A stretch of DNA of 64,000 nucleotides from the NCBI RefSeq assembly GCF_000227685.2, contig NZ_CP007029.1, forward strand, positions 1,276,501 to 1,340,500, given 5' to 3'. The stretch comes from Thioalkalivibrio paradoxus ARh 1 (lineage in GTDB: Bacteria; Pseudomonadota; Gammaproteobacteria; Ectothiorhodospirales; Ectothiorhodospiraceae). Positions 55,753-64,000 of the stretch are shown here, one piece after another (the stretch's first letter is position 1; each line of letters opens with the position of its first letter). Made by a program: the position numbers and the translations under genes. The notes below the pieces were generated by a model. That model saw only the letters and a list, made by a program, of their open reading frames with translations, did no database searches and was not told the DNA's origin.

Positions 55753-56634
55753 GTGCAGGCAGGCAGGGTGACAGAGCGCGGCCGTCCGGCGGGGGGCGGG
55801 ATCGATGTCCGCAAGAGCGACGGGCAGCGGGAAGCGTATTCGCGGGAAAAGCTCCGCAGGTCGCTGCGCAGGGCGGGTGCCGGCAAGGCGATGGCGGAGG
55901 AGATCATCGCAGACCTCGAACCGCAGCTGCGCGACGGCATCACCACCGGAAAGCTGTACCGCATGGCGCGCAAGGCGCTGCAGCGCCGATCACGCCGCAG
56001 CGCGATCACCTATAGCTTGAAGCGGGCGCTGCTCGACCTCGGGCCAAGCGGGTTTCCGTTCGAGCAGTTCTGCGGCCGCCTGTTCGAGGCGATGGGGTAC
56101 CAGGTGCACTACAACCGGTTCGTTCAGGGCCGATGCGTGCAGCACGAAATCGACATCATTGCCGAGCGCAATGGCACCCGCCTGTTCGCCGAGTGCAAGT
56201 TCCACAACCGCGCGACGCATCGCAACGACGTGAAACTGCCGCTGTACCTGCGCGCGCGTTCGCTGGATCTGATGTCCGGCGACGCTGGCGCGCACGATGC
56301 GTTCTGGGTGCTGAGCAATACCACCTACAGTGAGGACGCGCTCGCCTACGCCGATTGCGAGGGCCTGATTCTCGCCGGGCACAACACCGATCACTATCCG
56401 TTGACGCGCGGTCTGATCAACCAACACGGGCTGCATCCGCTCACCTGCCTGAACAGCCTGAAGGTGGCGCAGAAGCGCAGTCTGATCGAGAGTGGGGCGG
56501 TGCTCTGCCGCGATCTGCTGGACCAGCCGCGCCTGCTCGAGCCACTGCGGCTCGAAGCGCGCCAGCGCGAGCGGGTGCGCGGGGAATGTCGGGACATCCT
56601 CGATCGCGGCAAGGCCCGCAGGGAGTCCGCATGA
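55753..56634 (+). CDS. ATP-cone domain fused to Mrr-like PDDEXK nuclease
   Basis: A 293-residue protein. An N-terminal ATP-cone (about 17-95; IDVRKSDGQREAYSREKL then the ITTGKLYRMARKAL helix) is the nucleotide-sensing module known from NrdR and ribonucleotide reductases. The central domain is a PDDEXK nuclease with D134, E147 and K149 (HEIDIIAERNG and FAECKFHN), the Mrr/restriction-endonuclease core. The remainder (to about 260) is a helical C-terminal extension with LCRDLLDQPRLLEPL. The start is the GTG at 55753, nine bases after GGGAGG. Its stop overlaps the next gene's ATG by 4 bp. The biological role is not known; a nucleotide-gated nuclease acting on DNA or RNA is inferred. Confidence 0.85.
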   Translation: MQAGRVTERGRPAGGGIDVRKSDGQREAYSREKLRRSLRRAGAGKAMAEEIIADLEPQLRDGITTGKLYRMARKALQRRSRRSAITYSLKRALLDLGPSGFPFEQFCGRLFEAMGYQVHYNRFVQGRCVQHEIDIIAERNGTRLFAECKFHNRATHRNDVKLPLYLRARSLDLMSGDAGAHDAFWVLSNTTYSEDALAYADCEGLILAGHNTDHYPLTRGLINQHGLHPLTCLNSLKVAQKRSLIESGAVLCRDLLDQPRLLEPLRLEARQRERVRGECRDILDRGKARRESA

Positions 56635-58013
56635 AACTCGCAAGCTTCGGCGGTGCGGCCGGTGTCACCGGCTCCAAGCACCTGCTCGAGTCGGCTGGAC
56701 AGCGTCTGCTGGTCGACTGCGGGATGTTCCAGGGCGAGAAGGCGGGCCGGTTGCGCAACTGGGAGCCGCCGCCGTTCGACCCGCGCACGATCGACGCGGT
56801 GCTGCTGACGCACGGCCATCTGGACCACTGCGGCTATCTTCCGCGGCTGGTGCGGGCCGGCTTCCGCGGGCCGGTATACACCACCCGGCCTGGACGCGAG
56901 GTCGCGCGCGTGATCCTGATGGATTCCGCGCGCCTGCAGGAGGAGGACGCCGACGCGGCGAACCGCGACGGGTGGTCCCGCCACCGGCCTGCGCTGCCAC
57001 TGTACGACAGTGCCGATGTCGAGCGCGCGCTGCACCAGTTCCGGAGTGTGGCATACGGCCGGGCGATCCGCATCGGGTCCGTGCAGGCGACGTTCCACTA
57101 TGCCGGCCACATCCTCGGCGCTGCGGGTGTCGAAGTGGACGACGGGCGGCAGCGGGTCTGGTTTTCCGGCGACCTTGGCCGCCCGGACGATCCGGTGATG
57201 TATCCGCCGCGGCCCCCCACGGCGGTCGACGCGGTCGTAATGGAATCCACCTATGGCGATCGCCGGCACCCTGCAGCCGACCCGCTGGATACCCTCGCCA
57301 GCCTGCTCGAGCGGGTGATCGAACGCCGCTCGGTGCTGCTGGTCCCGTCGTTCGCGCTCGGTCGCGCGCAGACGTTGATCGTGCTGATCGATCGCCTGCT
57401 GCGGCGCCGGCCCGAACTCGAGTTGCCCATTTATCTCAGCAGCCCGATGGCCGCCGAGGTTTCCGAACTCTACCGCAACTACCCGGACGAGCATCGGCTG
57501 ACCTCGGCTGATCTGGATACCGCATTCGGCCGGGTGCGCATCGTCGAGCACGCGCAGCGGGCCAGGCGTCTGGACAAGCGCGAGGGGCCGATCATGATCA
57601 TTGCCGGCAGCGGCATGCTGACCGGGGGGCGTATCCTCGGCCACTTGCTGGCGCACGGCGGCGAACCGGACAACCACGTGCTGTTGACGGGCTACCAGGC
57701 TCCGGGGACGCGGGGCCGGGCATTGCTCGACGGCGAGCGCGAACTCAAGATGCACGGCCGGCATATGCGGGTGCGGGCCCAGGTCGACGTGCTCGAAGGG
57801 CTCAGCGCCCACGCCGATTGCGACGAGTTGCAGCAGTGGCTCGCGGCGGCGGCGTCCGTGCCGAGACAGGTCTGGCTGGTGCACGGAGAAGCCGCGGCCC
57901 GGGCTGCGCTGGCGGAAGCATTGCGGCGCGACCGTGGGCCGGAAGGCGGCGTCGATGAGCTCCCGGAAGGCGTGAGCGTCGATCTGGTCCCGGAGCGCGG
58001 GGGCGCTCCGTAA
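56631..58013 (+). CDS. Beta-CASP metallo-beta-lactamase-fold RNase (Ysh1/RNA-processing type)
   Basis: A 460-residue metallonuclease. Motif II THGHLDHCG gives His61, His63, Asp65 and His66, with upstream DCGMFQGEK containing the Asp of motif I. The beta-CASP domain runs from about 200 to 365. VVMESTYGDR, SFALGRAQTL, MIIAGSGMLTGGRI, and the C-terminal LSAHADCDELQQWL carrying the final ligands are all typical of the Ysh1/CPSF73-like bacterial RNases. Bacterial relatives are 3'-to-5' or endonucleolytic RNases. It overlaps the ATP-cone nuclease gene by 4 bp, so the two are made together. No terminator is visible at its end. Confidence 0.9.
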   Translation: MKLASFGGAAGVTGSKHLLESAGQRLLVDCGMFQGEKAGRLRNWEPPPFDPRTIDAVLLTHGHLDHCGYLPRLVRAGFRGPVYTTRPGREVARVILMDSARLQEEDADAANRDGWSRHRPALPLYDSADVERALHQFRSVAYGRAIRIGSVQATFHYAGHILGAAGVEVDDGRQRVWFSGDLGRPDDPVMYPPRPPTAVDAVVMESTYGDRRHPAADPLDTLASLLERVIERRSVLLVPSFALGRAQTLIVLIDRLLRRRPELELPIYLSSPMAAEVSELYRNYPDEHRLTSADLDTAFGRVRIVEHAQRARRLDKREGPIMIIAGSGMLTGGRILGHLLAHGGEPDNHVLLTGYQAPGTRGRALLDGERELKMHGRHMRVRAQVDVLEGLSAHADCDELQQWLAAAASVPRQVWLVHGEAAARAALAEALRRDRGPEGGVDELPEGVSVDLVPERGGAP

Positions 58014-58106
58014 CGACGGCGCCTCCGGGCCGCGACCGGGCGGGTGGCGGTCGCTTGTGGTGGTTGTCTCCCGGGCGTTGGGGAAACGTCCCAGCAGTGC
58101 CGGGTA

Positions 58107-59498
58107 CTAGAGCGTCCGTGAGAAGCGCCGTTCGCCCGCGGTGTCGAGGTAGCGGTCGAAGGTCATGCAGACGTTGCGGATCATCAGCCGGCCGACCGGC
58201 AGCACCTGGATGCGGTTGCCGTCGACACGGACCAGCCCGTCGTCGATGAACGGCGCCAGGTGTTCGAGTTCGGTGCTGAAGTAGTCGGCGAAGGGGATGC
58301 CGAAGCGTTCGCCGATTGCGTCGCCGTCGAGTTCGAAGTGGCAGATCAGCTCGGTGATTACCGCCCGGCGAAGCTTGTCGTCGTCGTTGACCACCAGGCC
58401 GCGCTCGATCGGCAGGCGGCCCTCGGCCAGCATCAAGCGATAGGTCTCGAGATCCTTCACGTTCTGGCTGAAGCTGTCGCCGACCTGGCTGATCGCGGAC
58501 ACGCCCATCGCCACCAGGTCGCATTCGGCGTGCGTGGCATAGCCCTGGAAATTTCGGTACAGGCTGCCCTCGCGCTGCGCGATGGCAAGCGGGTCTTCCG
58601 GCTTCGCAAAATGGTCCATGCCGATCAGCACGTAGCCCGCCGAGGTCAGCCGTTCGATGGTGGCCTCGAGGATCGAAAGCTTCACTGCGGGCGCAGGGAG
58701 GTCATCTGCGTTGATTCGCCGTTGCGGCATGAACCGTGTCGGCAGGTGAGCGTAGTTGAACACCGACAGCCGGTCCGGGCTTGCGTCGATCACGCGGTCC
58801 AGCGTGCGCAGGAAACTGTCGACGGTCTGGAACGGCAGGCCGTAGATCAGGTCGACACTGACGCCATGGAAGCCTTCGGCGCGGGCGGCCTGCAACACCG
58901 CGAGCGTCTGTGCCTCGGACTGGATGCGGTTCACGGCCTGCTGTACGGTCGGATCGAAATCCTGTACGCCGAGGCTCATCCGGTTGAAGCCGAGTTCCCG
59001 CAGCACTGCGACCGTGCCGGCGTCGGCCTCGCGCGGATCGATCTCGATCGAGTACTCGCCGGTGTCGTCTGTCTTCAGTGCGAAATGCCGTCCGGTCCGG
59101 GCCATCAGTTCGCGCATCTGGTCGGGACTCAGGAAGGTGGGCGTGCCGCCGCCCCAATGCAGTTGTTCGACCGGCCGGCCGGGTTCGAACAGGGCGGCCT
59201 GCAGCGCCATTTCCCGGTAGACATCGTCCAGGTAGGGGACCGCCTTGGCCCGGACCTTGGTGACCACCTTGTTGCAGGCGCAGTAGTAGCAGACGGTGTC
59301 GCAGAACGGAATGTGGAAATACAGCGACAGCGGGCCGCCGCGGGCGTTGCTGATCGTGGCCTGGCGGCGGTACTCGGATTCGTCGAAGCCGTCGTGGAAC
59401 TGCACTGCGGTCGGGTAGGAGGTATAGCGCGGTCCCGCCTTGTCGTAACGGCGGATCAGGTCGGCGTCGAAGATCGGGTTCGCTTGCATGGTCAGCAT
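58107..59498 (-). CDS. hemN: Oxygen-independent coproporphyrinogen III dehydrogenase HemN
   Basis: Radical SAM enzyme that makes protoporphyrinogen IX without O2. 463 residues. The cluster motif CDTVCYYCAC provides Cys66, Cys70 and Cys73; the additional Cys at 75 is typical of true HemN. Also seen are the QLHWGGGTPTFLSPDQ segment and ATHAECDLVAMGVSAIS. An N-terminal YDKAGPRYTSYPTA is the HemN-specific tail, which distinguishes it from HemW. It lies 111 bp from fixH on the same strand, downstream of the cbb3 cluster, consistent with supply of haem under low oxygen. I see no FNR box in the spacer. Confidence 0.95.
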   Translation of the reverse strand: MLTMQANPIFDADLIRRYDKAGPRYTSYPTAVQFHDGFDESEYRRQATISNARGGPLSLYFHIPFCDTVCYYCACNKVVTKVRAKAVPYLDDVYREMALQAALFEPGRPVEQLHWGGGTPTFLSPDQMRELMARTGRHFALKTDDTGEYSIEIDPREADAGTVAVLRELGFNRMSLGVQDFDPTVQQAVNRIQSEAQTLAVLQAARAEGFHGVSVDLIYGLPFQTVDSFLRTLDRVIDASPDRLSVFNYAHLPTRFMPQRRINADDLPAPAVKLSILEATIERLTSAGYVLIGMDHFAKPEDPLAIAQREGSLYRNFQGYATHAECDLVAMGVSAISQVGDSFSQNVKDLETYRLMLAEGRLPIERGLVVNDDDKLRRAVITELICHFELDGDAIGERFGIPFADYFSTELEHLAPFIDDGLVRVDGNRIQVLPVGRLMIRNVCMTFDRYLDTAGERRFSRTL

Positions 59499-59609
59499 CC
59501 GGTCGGTTCGGGGGCCTGGCTGTCACCCGATACGCACGCAGACGGGCAGCGCGCGTTGAAGGGTCGGCGCAGCCCGACGTCCAGCAGGGCGCGGGCTGCG
59601 CCGGTGCCG

Positions 59610-60116
59610 TCAGGTACTGGGTTGCAGCACGACCTCGTGGGCATGGAGCTCGCCGAGCCGGCCCCGCAGTCGCCAGGCACCATTCTCGGGCTCCAGATGC
59701 AGGTGCCAGAGGGCCGCCGGAAGCGGGTTGACATCCGCATAATGCATCCCGCGCCCCGCGTCGTAGGCGAGTGTGAGTTTCCGGTCGAGGTGATTGCGGG
59801 TCGGGTGAACGAACGTCAGTTGCAAGCCCTCGTTCGGGACCGTCACATCGCTGTTCAGGTACAGCCACACTCGCTCGCCCTCGATCAGGACCGCGGCCGA
59901 GAGTCCGAGGCTGCGGGCGAATTCGGCACGCTCGAGCGAATAATTGATGCCGCGTCCCTCCTGGTAGTAATCGTCCACCACCAGTCCGTCCGGATCGTAG
60001 GTGGCCGCAGTCACCAGCAGCCCCCCGATCAGAATGCCGACGAATGGCGGTGTGACCACAAACCAGAGCCAGAAATGCTTGTACCAGGGTTCCTGATCTT
60101 CGCGGGGATAACGCAT
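59610..60116 (-). CDS. fixH: FixH/CcoH-family cbb3 oxidase assembly protein
   Basis: A 168-residue protein with one N-terminal membrane helix (about 15-37) followed by a periplasmic beta domain. EPWYKHFWLWFVVTPP and the DDYYQEGRGINYSLER segment are the FixH signature. It helps stabilise cbb3 subunits during assembly. It sits directly after ccoG (18 bp between them). The Cu-transporting ATPase CcoI and CcoS usually encoded next are not found downstream, where hemN lies instead. Confidence 0.9.
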   Translation of the reverse strand: MRYPREDQEPWYKHFWLWFVVTPPFVGILIGGLLVTAATYDPDGLVVDDYYQEGRGINYSLERAEFARSLGLSAAVLIEGERVWLYLNSDVTVPNEGLQLTFVHPTRNHLDRKLTLAYDAGRGMHYADVNPLPAALWHLHLEPENGAWRLRGRLGELHAHEVVLQPST

Positions 60117-60134
60117 GTCCTTGTTCCTGATTCG

Positions 60135-61559
60135 TCAGCGAACCGGGCCGACGAAGCGGCTCGATCGCTCGTTGCTCAACTCGGGCCGATCGACGACCTG
60201 CGCGCGGAACATCAGTTCCGAACTGGCACGGTCCAGCGCCGCGGGATCGGCCCGTACGCTCGCCGGGAACTCGATCACTCGTCCCGGGGGCACCTCAACG
60301 AAGCTGCCTTCTTCCCATGCGAGTTCGGCACCTTCGACGCCCGAGACGTCGATTACGAAATGGCGTGTCTCGGTGCTGCGATTGGTCAGCTTCAGGGTGT
60401 AGACGTTTTCGATCTGACCGCCCGGCAGATCCCTGTATAGCACGTTCCGGTCGCGGATCACATCGATGCCGACCGGGTTGCGCGCCCCCACTCCATACAC
60501 GAAACCGGCCAGCAACACCAGCAGGAGCATCCCGTAGAGGATCACGCGCGGGCGCAGGAGCTTCGTGGGCTTGCCCCCCATCGCGTTCTCGGTGGTGTAG
60601 CGGATCAGCCCCTTCGGGTAGTTCATTTTCTCCATCACCTCGTCACAGACATCGACGCAGGCCGAGCAGCCGATGCACTGGTACTGCAGCCCGTCTCGGA
60701 TATCGATGCCGGTCGGGCAAACCTGGACGCACAGGGTGCATTCGATGCAATCGCCCAGTCCCTTCGCCTTGTGATCCACCCCCTTCCTGCGTGGCCCGCG
60801 CGGTTCGCCACGTTCCTCGTCGTAGGAGATGATCAGCGTATCCTTGTCGAACATCGCGCTCTGGAAGCGCGCGTACGGGCACATGTAGATGCAGACCTGT
60901 TCGCGCATGAAACCCGCGTTGCCCCAGGTCGCGAAGCCGTAGAACAGGATCCAGAACGTCTCCCAGCCGCCGGTGTTCAGCGTGAAGAAACGCGGGATCA
61001 GGTCGGCAATCGGCACGAAATAGCCGACAAAGGTCAGACCGGTGAATAGCGCGAACACGGCCCAGGCCGTGTGCTTGCCGGTCTTGCGCAGGATCTTCTC
61101 GCGGTTCCACGGGGCCTTGTCCAGCTTCATCTGCTTCGCCCGGTCGCCCTCGAACCAGCGCTCCATGCGCAGGAAGGCTTCGGTCCAGACCGTCTGCGGG
61201 CAGGCGTAGCCACACCAGAGGCGCCCGGCGAGTGCGGTGAAGAAGAACAGCGACAGCGCCGCGATCACCAGCAGCACGGCGAGCAGAAAGAAATCCTGCG
61301 GCCAGAAGGTCAGTCCGAATACGTGGAACTTGCGCTCGGGCAGATCGAACAGAACCGCCTGCCGGCCCTCCCACTGCACCCAGGGCAATCCATAGTAGAT
61401 GCCGAGGAGTACGAGCAGCGCGGTGACGCGAAGCCGTGCGAACAGGCCGTGGACCTGGCGCGGATAGATTTTCTGGTGCTTCGCGTAGAGTTCGCCTTCC
61501 AGACCCTCGGGGGGAGTCGTCGAGGCCTTGCGTTTCCGGCGGGTGTCGTTCTCAGACAT
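60135..61559 (-). CDS. ccoG: Cytochrome c oxidase accessory protein CcoG (FixG/RdxA)
   Basis: A 474-residue membrane ferredoxin implicated in reducing Cu(II) for cbb3 assembly. Five or so membrane helices in the N-terminal 230 residues contain RLWCGYACPQTVWTE and the conserved CIYMCPYARFQ. Then come two 4Fe-4S motifs, CIECTLCVQVCPTG and CIGCSACVDVCDEV, and a C-terminal Ig-like FixG domain starting with the last helix at about 345. It is separated from ccoP by a strong terminator, so it may have its own promoter, but it stays in the order ccoNOQP-ccoG-fixH. Confidence 0.96.
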   Translation of the reverse strand: MSENDTRRKRKASTTPPEGLEGELYAKHQKIYPRQVHGLFARLRVTALLVLLGIYYGLPWVQWEGRQAVLFDLPERKFHVFGLTFWPQDFFLLAVLLVIAALSLFFFTALAGRLWCGYACPQTVWTEAFLRMERWFEGDRAKQMKLDKAPWNREKILRKTGKHTAWAVFALFTGLTFVGYFVPIADLIPRFFTLNTGGWETFWILFYGFATWGNAGFMREQVCIYMCPYARFQSAMFDKDTLIISYDEERGEPRGPRRKGVDHKAKGLGDCIECTLCVQVCPTGIDIRDGLQYQCIGCSACVDVCDEVMEKMNYPKGLIRYTTENAMGGKPTKLLRPRVILYGMLLLVLLAGFVYGVGARNPVGIDVIRDRNVLYRDLPGGQIENVYTLKLTNRSTETRHFVIDVSGVEGAELAWEEGSFVEVPPGRVIEFPASVRADPAALDRASSELMFRAQVVDRPELSNERSSRFVGPVR

Positions 61560-61605
61560 GGCGTCGTTCGTGTCCAGTGTGGTCCGGGAGGGGGTAACGC
61601 GGGCT

Positions 61606-61651
61606 ACGAAAAGAAAACGGGCGGGCTACAAATCCATTGTAGCCCGCCCGT
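61606..61651 (-). terminator. Terminator between ccoP and ccoG
   Basis: A perfect 15-bp stem ACGGGCGGGCTACAA/TTGTAGCCCGCCCGT with a 5-nt loop. On the minus strand it is followed by a TTTTCTTTT run (the A-rich 61606-61616 on the plus strand). It ends ccoNOQP transcription about 17 bp after the ccoP stop. Confidence 0.9.
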
Positions 61652-61667
61652 CGCTTGCGGACGACCG

Positions 61668-62621
61668 TCAGTCGCGGTCGAGGCTGTACACGTAGGCGGA
61701 CAGCACGTGCACCCGATCCTCGCCGAGCAGATCGACGAACCCTGGCATCTCGCCCTTGCGGCCTGCGGCGATGCTGGTCTTGATGGCTTCCAGCGAGCCG
61801 CCGAAGGTCCATGCGTCCTGCGTGAGGTCCGGCGCACCCAGCGCGGTCATGCCGGTGCCGTCGGCGCCGTGGCATGCCATGCAGTAGCTGTTGTAGTGCG
61901 CTTCACCCGCGCTGGCGAGGCTGGCGTCGGCATCGGGCCGGCCCGAGAGTTGCAGCACGTAATGGGCCGTCTGCTCGATGGCCTCGGAGTCCATGAACGC
62001 GCCATGGGCTGGCATCTCGCCGCGGCGGGTATTCGCATCGCCGTCGTAGTTGATCCCGTGCAGGATGGTCGTCTTGATGTCGTCCGGGCTGCCGCCCCAC
62101 TGCCAGACACCGTTGGCGAGGTCCGGGAACCCGTGGGCCCCGCGCGCATCGGAACCGTGACAGATCGCGCAGTAGTTCAGGTACAGGCGGCGGCCAGTGG
62201 TCAGGGCCTCAAAGTCGCGGGAGAGCGCAGTGATTTCGCGATCGGCCATTGCCGCGAAGATCGGCTGGTAGCGTTCTTCGGCACGTTGCATCTCGCGCTG
62301 GTACTGGCTGTCCTCGACGTTCAGCATGTTGCCCGAGTGCCAGCCCAGCAGCCCCGCGAAGCGGCCAAGCCCCGGGTACAGGATCAGGTAGATCACCGCA
62401 AACACGATGCTGATCCAGAACAGGTACAGCCACCAGCGCGGCAGCGGGTTGTTGTATTCGGACAGGCCGTCCCAGGTATGGCCCATTTCCTCGCCCTGCG
62501 CCACTTCGCCGGGGCGCTTCTTGGCCGTCCAGAGGATCAGCCAGGCCATGCCCAGGATGTTGGCGACGGTGAGCCCCACAACCCACCAGTGCCAGAAGGT
62601 ACTCATGTCGTGTTCGTTCAT
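61668..62621 (-). CDS. ccoP: cbb3-type cytochrome c oxidase subunit III (dihaem) CcoP
   Basis: Feeds electrons from soluble cytochrome c to CcoO/CcoN. 317 residues with two membrane helices (about 10-30 and 65-83) and two c-type haem sites, CAICH at 151-155 and CMACH at 247-251, each with a downstream Met ligand (GEMPAHGAFM, GEMPGFVDLL). Its ATG overlaps the ccoQ stop by 4 bp. It is the fourth cistron of ccoNOQP. Confidence 0.97.
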   Translation of the reverse strand: MNEHDMSTFWHWWVVGLTVANILGMAWLILWTAKKRPGEVAQGEEMGHTWDGLSEYNNPLPRWWLYLFWISIVFAVIYLILYPGLGRFAGLLGWHSGNMLNVEDSQYQREMQRAEERYQPIFAAMADREITALSRDFEALTTGRRLYLNYCAICHGSDARGAHGFPDLANGVWQWGGSPDDIKTTILHGINYDGDANTRRGEMPAHGAFMDSEAIEQTAHYVLQLSGRPDADASLASAGEAHYNSYCMACHGADGTGMTALGAPDLTQDAWTFGGSLEAIKTSIAAGRKGEMPGFVDLLGEDRVHVLSAYVYSLDRD

Positions 62622-62800
62622 TTCTTGTCTCCTTCGTGCGACCGCTTCGGGGCCGGGTGGTTGTCGTCATCGGCAAACGGAAGATTGGCGGCTTCTTCGA
62701 AACGCTCTTTGTTCCGCCTGCTGAAGGCCCACCAGATGATCCCCGCGAAGAGGATCATCAGCAGGACCGTCATCAGGCCGTGGATCCATCCAAAGCTCAT
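62618..62800 (-). CDS. ccoQ: cbb3 oxidase subunit CcoQ (FixQ)
   Basis: A 60-residue single-span membrane protein that stabilises the CcoNO-CcoP complex. The segment MTVLLMILFAGIIWWAFSRRNKERFEEAANLPFADD, helix plus NLPFAD, is the FixQ/CcoQ hallmark. It lies between ccoO (3 bp upstream) and ccoP (4-bp overlap). Confidence 0.95.
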   Translation of the reverse strand: MSFGWIHGLMTVLLMILFAGIIWWAFSRRNKERFEEAANLPFADDDNHPAPKRSHEGDKK

Positions 62801-62803
62801 CCG

Positions 62804-63412
62804 CTATCTCCAGTGCGCGAGGACGGTGCCCAGACCCTGCAGATACGCGATCATCGCGTCCATCTCGGTCTTGCCGCGGACCTCGTCGGCGGCCGCTTCG
62901 ATCTGCTCATCGGTGTAGGGGACACCGAGACGTTGCAGCGCACGCATCTTGCGGGGGGTCACATCCGCGTTGATCTCGCGATCTTCGAGGAAGGCGTAGG
63001 CCGGCATGTTCGACTCCGGCACCACCGCGCGCGGGTCGATCAGGTGCAGGCGGTGCCACTCGTCGCTGTAGCGGCCGCCAACCCGGGCGAGATCCGGGCC
63101 GGTGCGCTTGGAGCCCCACTGGAAGTTGTGATCCCAGACGAACTCCCCGGCCACCGAGTAATGGCCGTAGCGCTCGGTCTCCGCGCGGAACGGACGGATC
63201 ATCTGCGAGTGGCAGGTGTAACAGCCCTCGCGGATGTAGATATCGCGCCCCTCCAGTTCCAGCGCGGATCGCGGTTCCATCCCCTCGATCGGCTGCGTGG
63301 TGCTGTTCAGGTAGAACAGCGGCACGATCTGCACCAGGCCTGCGATGCTGATCACGATGATGATCAGCACGATCATCAGGCCGATGTTTTTCTCGACGAC
63401 TTCATGACTCAT
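62804..63412 (-). CDS. ccoO: cbb3-type cytochrome c oxidase subunit II (monohaem) CcoO
   Basis: A 202-residue membrane-anchored cytochrome c. One N-terminal helix (about 9-33), then [15 protein letters not shown] with the CYTCH haem site at 64-68, and a distal Met in the [10 protein letters not shown] segment. [35 protein letters not shown] is typical of CcoO. It lies 18 bp after ccoN and 3 bp before ccoQ. Confidence 0.97.
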   Translation of the reverse strand: MSHEVVEKNIGLMIVLIIIVISIAGLVQIVPLFYLNSTTQPIEGMEPRSALELEGRDIYIREGCYTCHSQMIRPFRAETERYGHYSVAGEFVWDHNFQWGSKRTGPDLARVGGRYSDEWHRLHLIDPRAVVPESNMPAYAFLEDREINADVTPRKMRALQRLGVPYTDEQIEAAADEVRGKTEMDAMIAYLQGLGTVLAHWR

Positions 63413-63430
63413 GGTGTGTTCTCCCCCTGA

Positions 63431-64000
63431 TCAATGTGCAGTCTGCGGCACGGTGTGCACGACCGGCTTGGTTCCGGAGATGGTCTTCCAGACGTTCCAG
63501 ATCATGAAGAACATGCCGACGAAGAAGATCGCGCCGCCCAGGAACCGCAGGAAGTAGTACGGATACATCTGCACCAGAGTCTCGACGAAGTTGTACGTCA
63601 GCGTTCCGTCGGGGTTCACCGCCCGCCACATCAGGCCCTGCATCACGCCCGAGATCCACATCGAGACGATGTACATCACGGTGCCGATGGTCGAAAGCCA
63701 GAAATGCCACTCGATCGCCTTGATCGAGTACATGCGCTCCTTGCCGAACAGCACCGGGATCAGCGCGTACAGCGAGCCGATCGAGATCATCGCCACCCAG
63801 CCGAGCGCACCCCCGTGCACGTGGCCGATGGTCCAGTCGGTGTAATGCGACAGCGCGTTCACGGTCTTGATCGACATCATCGGGCCCTCGAACGTGGCCA
63901 GACCGTAGAACGACAGCGCGACGATCAGGAAGCGCAGAATCGGATCCGTGCGCAGTTTGTGCCAGGCCCCGGACAGGGTCATGATCCCGTTGATCATGCC
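63431..64000 (-). CDS. ccoN: cbb3-type cytochrome c oxidase subunit I CcoN (5'-partial: C-terminal 189 residues)
   Basis: Catalytic haem-copper subunit of the high-affinity cbb3 oxidase. Only the C-terminal part is in the window; the gene runs off the right edge, with no start codon expected here. The conserved [18 protein letters not shown] segment carries the haem ligands. [16 protein letters not shown] and the following three helices are as in CcoN. It heads the ccoNOQP operon, which transcribes leftward. Full length would be about 475-480 residues. Confidence 0.96.
   Translation of the reverse strand, partial: GMINGIMTLSGAWHKLRTDPILRFLIVALSFYGLATFEGPMMSIKTVNALSHYTDWTIGHVHGGALGWVAMISIGSLYALIPVLFGKERMYSIKAIEWHFWLSTIGTVMYIVSMWISGVMQGLMWRAVNPDGTLTYNFVETLVQMYPYYFLRFLGGAIFFVGMFFMIWNVWKTISGTKPVVHTVPQTAH

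Overview
The window is GC-rich chromosomal DNA of a gammaproteobacterium, most likely a chemolithoautotrophic or phototrophic sulfur oxidiser close to the Ectothiorhodospiraceae (Thioalkalivibrio-like). This placement is inferred from a Gly/Tyr-rich sulfur-globule protein, an ETHE1-type persulfide dioxygenase, a cbb3 oxidase cluster, a BCCT compatible-solute transporter, a glycolate-oxidation operon and typical gammaproteobacterial operon orders. No 16S rRNA gene is present to confirm it. Almost every base is accounted for by single-copy chromosomal genes. I see no phage, integron, insertion sequence or CRISPR array.

Layout. 1-5.3 kb: glcD-E-F-B on the minus strand (glycolate to glyoxylate to malate), with glcB cut by the left edge. 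5.6-18.7 kb: a mosaic of stand-alone genes. These are a retropepsin-like protease, ThpR, a non-canonical Nramp-fold transporter, a sulfur-globule protein with a palindromic operator over its promoter, a TerB-like protein, the ArsS-type radical SAM protein, a VTT/flavoprotein-disulfide-reductase fusion, a large alpha/beta hydrolase, a PEBP-family protein and the BCCT transporter. 19.6-27.3 kb: the classical translation operon thrS-infC-rpmI-rplT-pheS-pheT-ihfA-merR followed by tRNA-Pro(GGG); infC starts with ATT. 27.3-27.7 kb: tandem copies of a 115-bp palindromic repeat, with a third copy at 13.7 kb.

27.7-35.3 kb (minus): lptD-surA-pdxA-rsmA-glk-apaG-apaH, the classical outer-membrane/rRNA-maturation operon with a glucokinase gene inserted. 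35.4-45.3 kb: ppa, then the cell-elongation and lipoate cluster mrdA-rodA-mltB-rlpA-dacC-dat-ybeD-lipB, with lipA convergent. 45.3-51.6 kb: a HExxH protein, ibaG, persulfide dioxygenase, a YdbH-type AsmA-like protein with a DUF1318 (YdbL-like) lipoprotein, and YihY. 51.7-55.6 kb: cfa, a SAM methyltransferase with a regulatory domain, and a TorF-family porin with a strong terminator. 55.7-58.0 kb: a translationally coupled pair, ATP-cone/PDDEXK nuclease plus beta-CASP metallo-RNase. I consider this pair the least understood system in the window. 58.1-64 kb (minus): ccoN(partial)-O-Q-P, a terminator, then ccoG-fixH and hemN.

Together the genes describe an autotroph that salvages photorespiratory glycolate, stores and oxidises sulfane sulfur, and respires oxygen at low tension. 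It takes up compatible solutes and carries a full envelope-biogenesis toolkit. All functional calls rest on motif recognition by eye; no database search was run.
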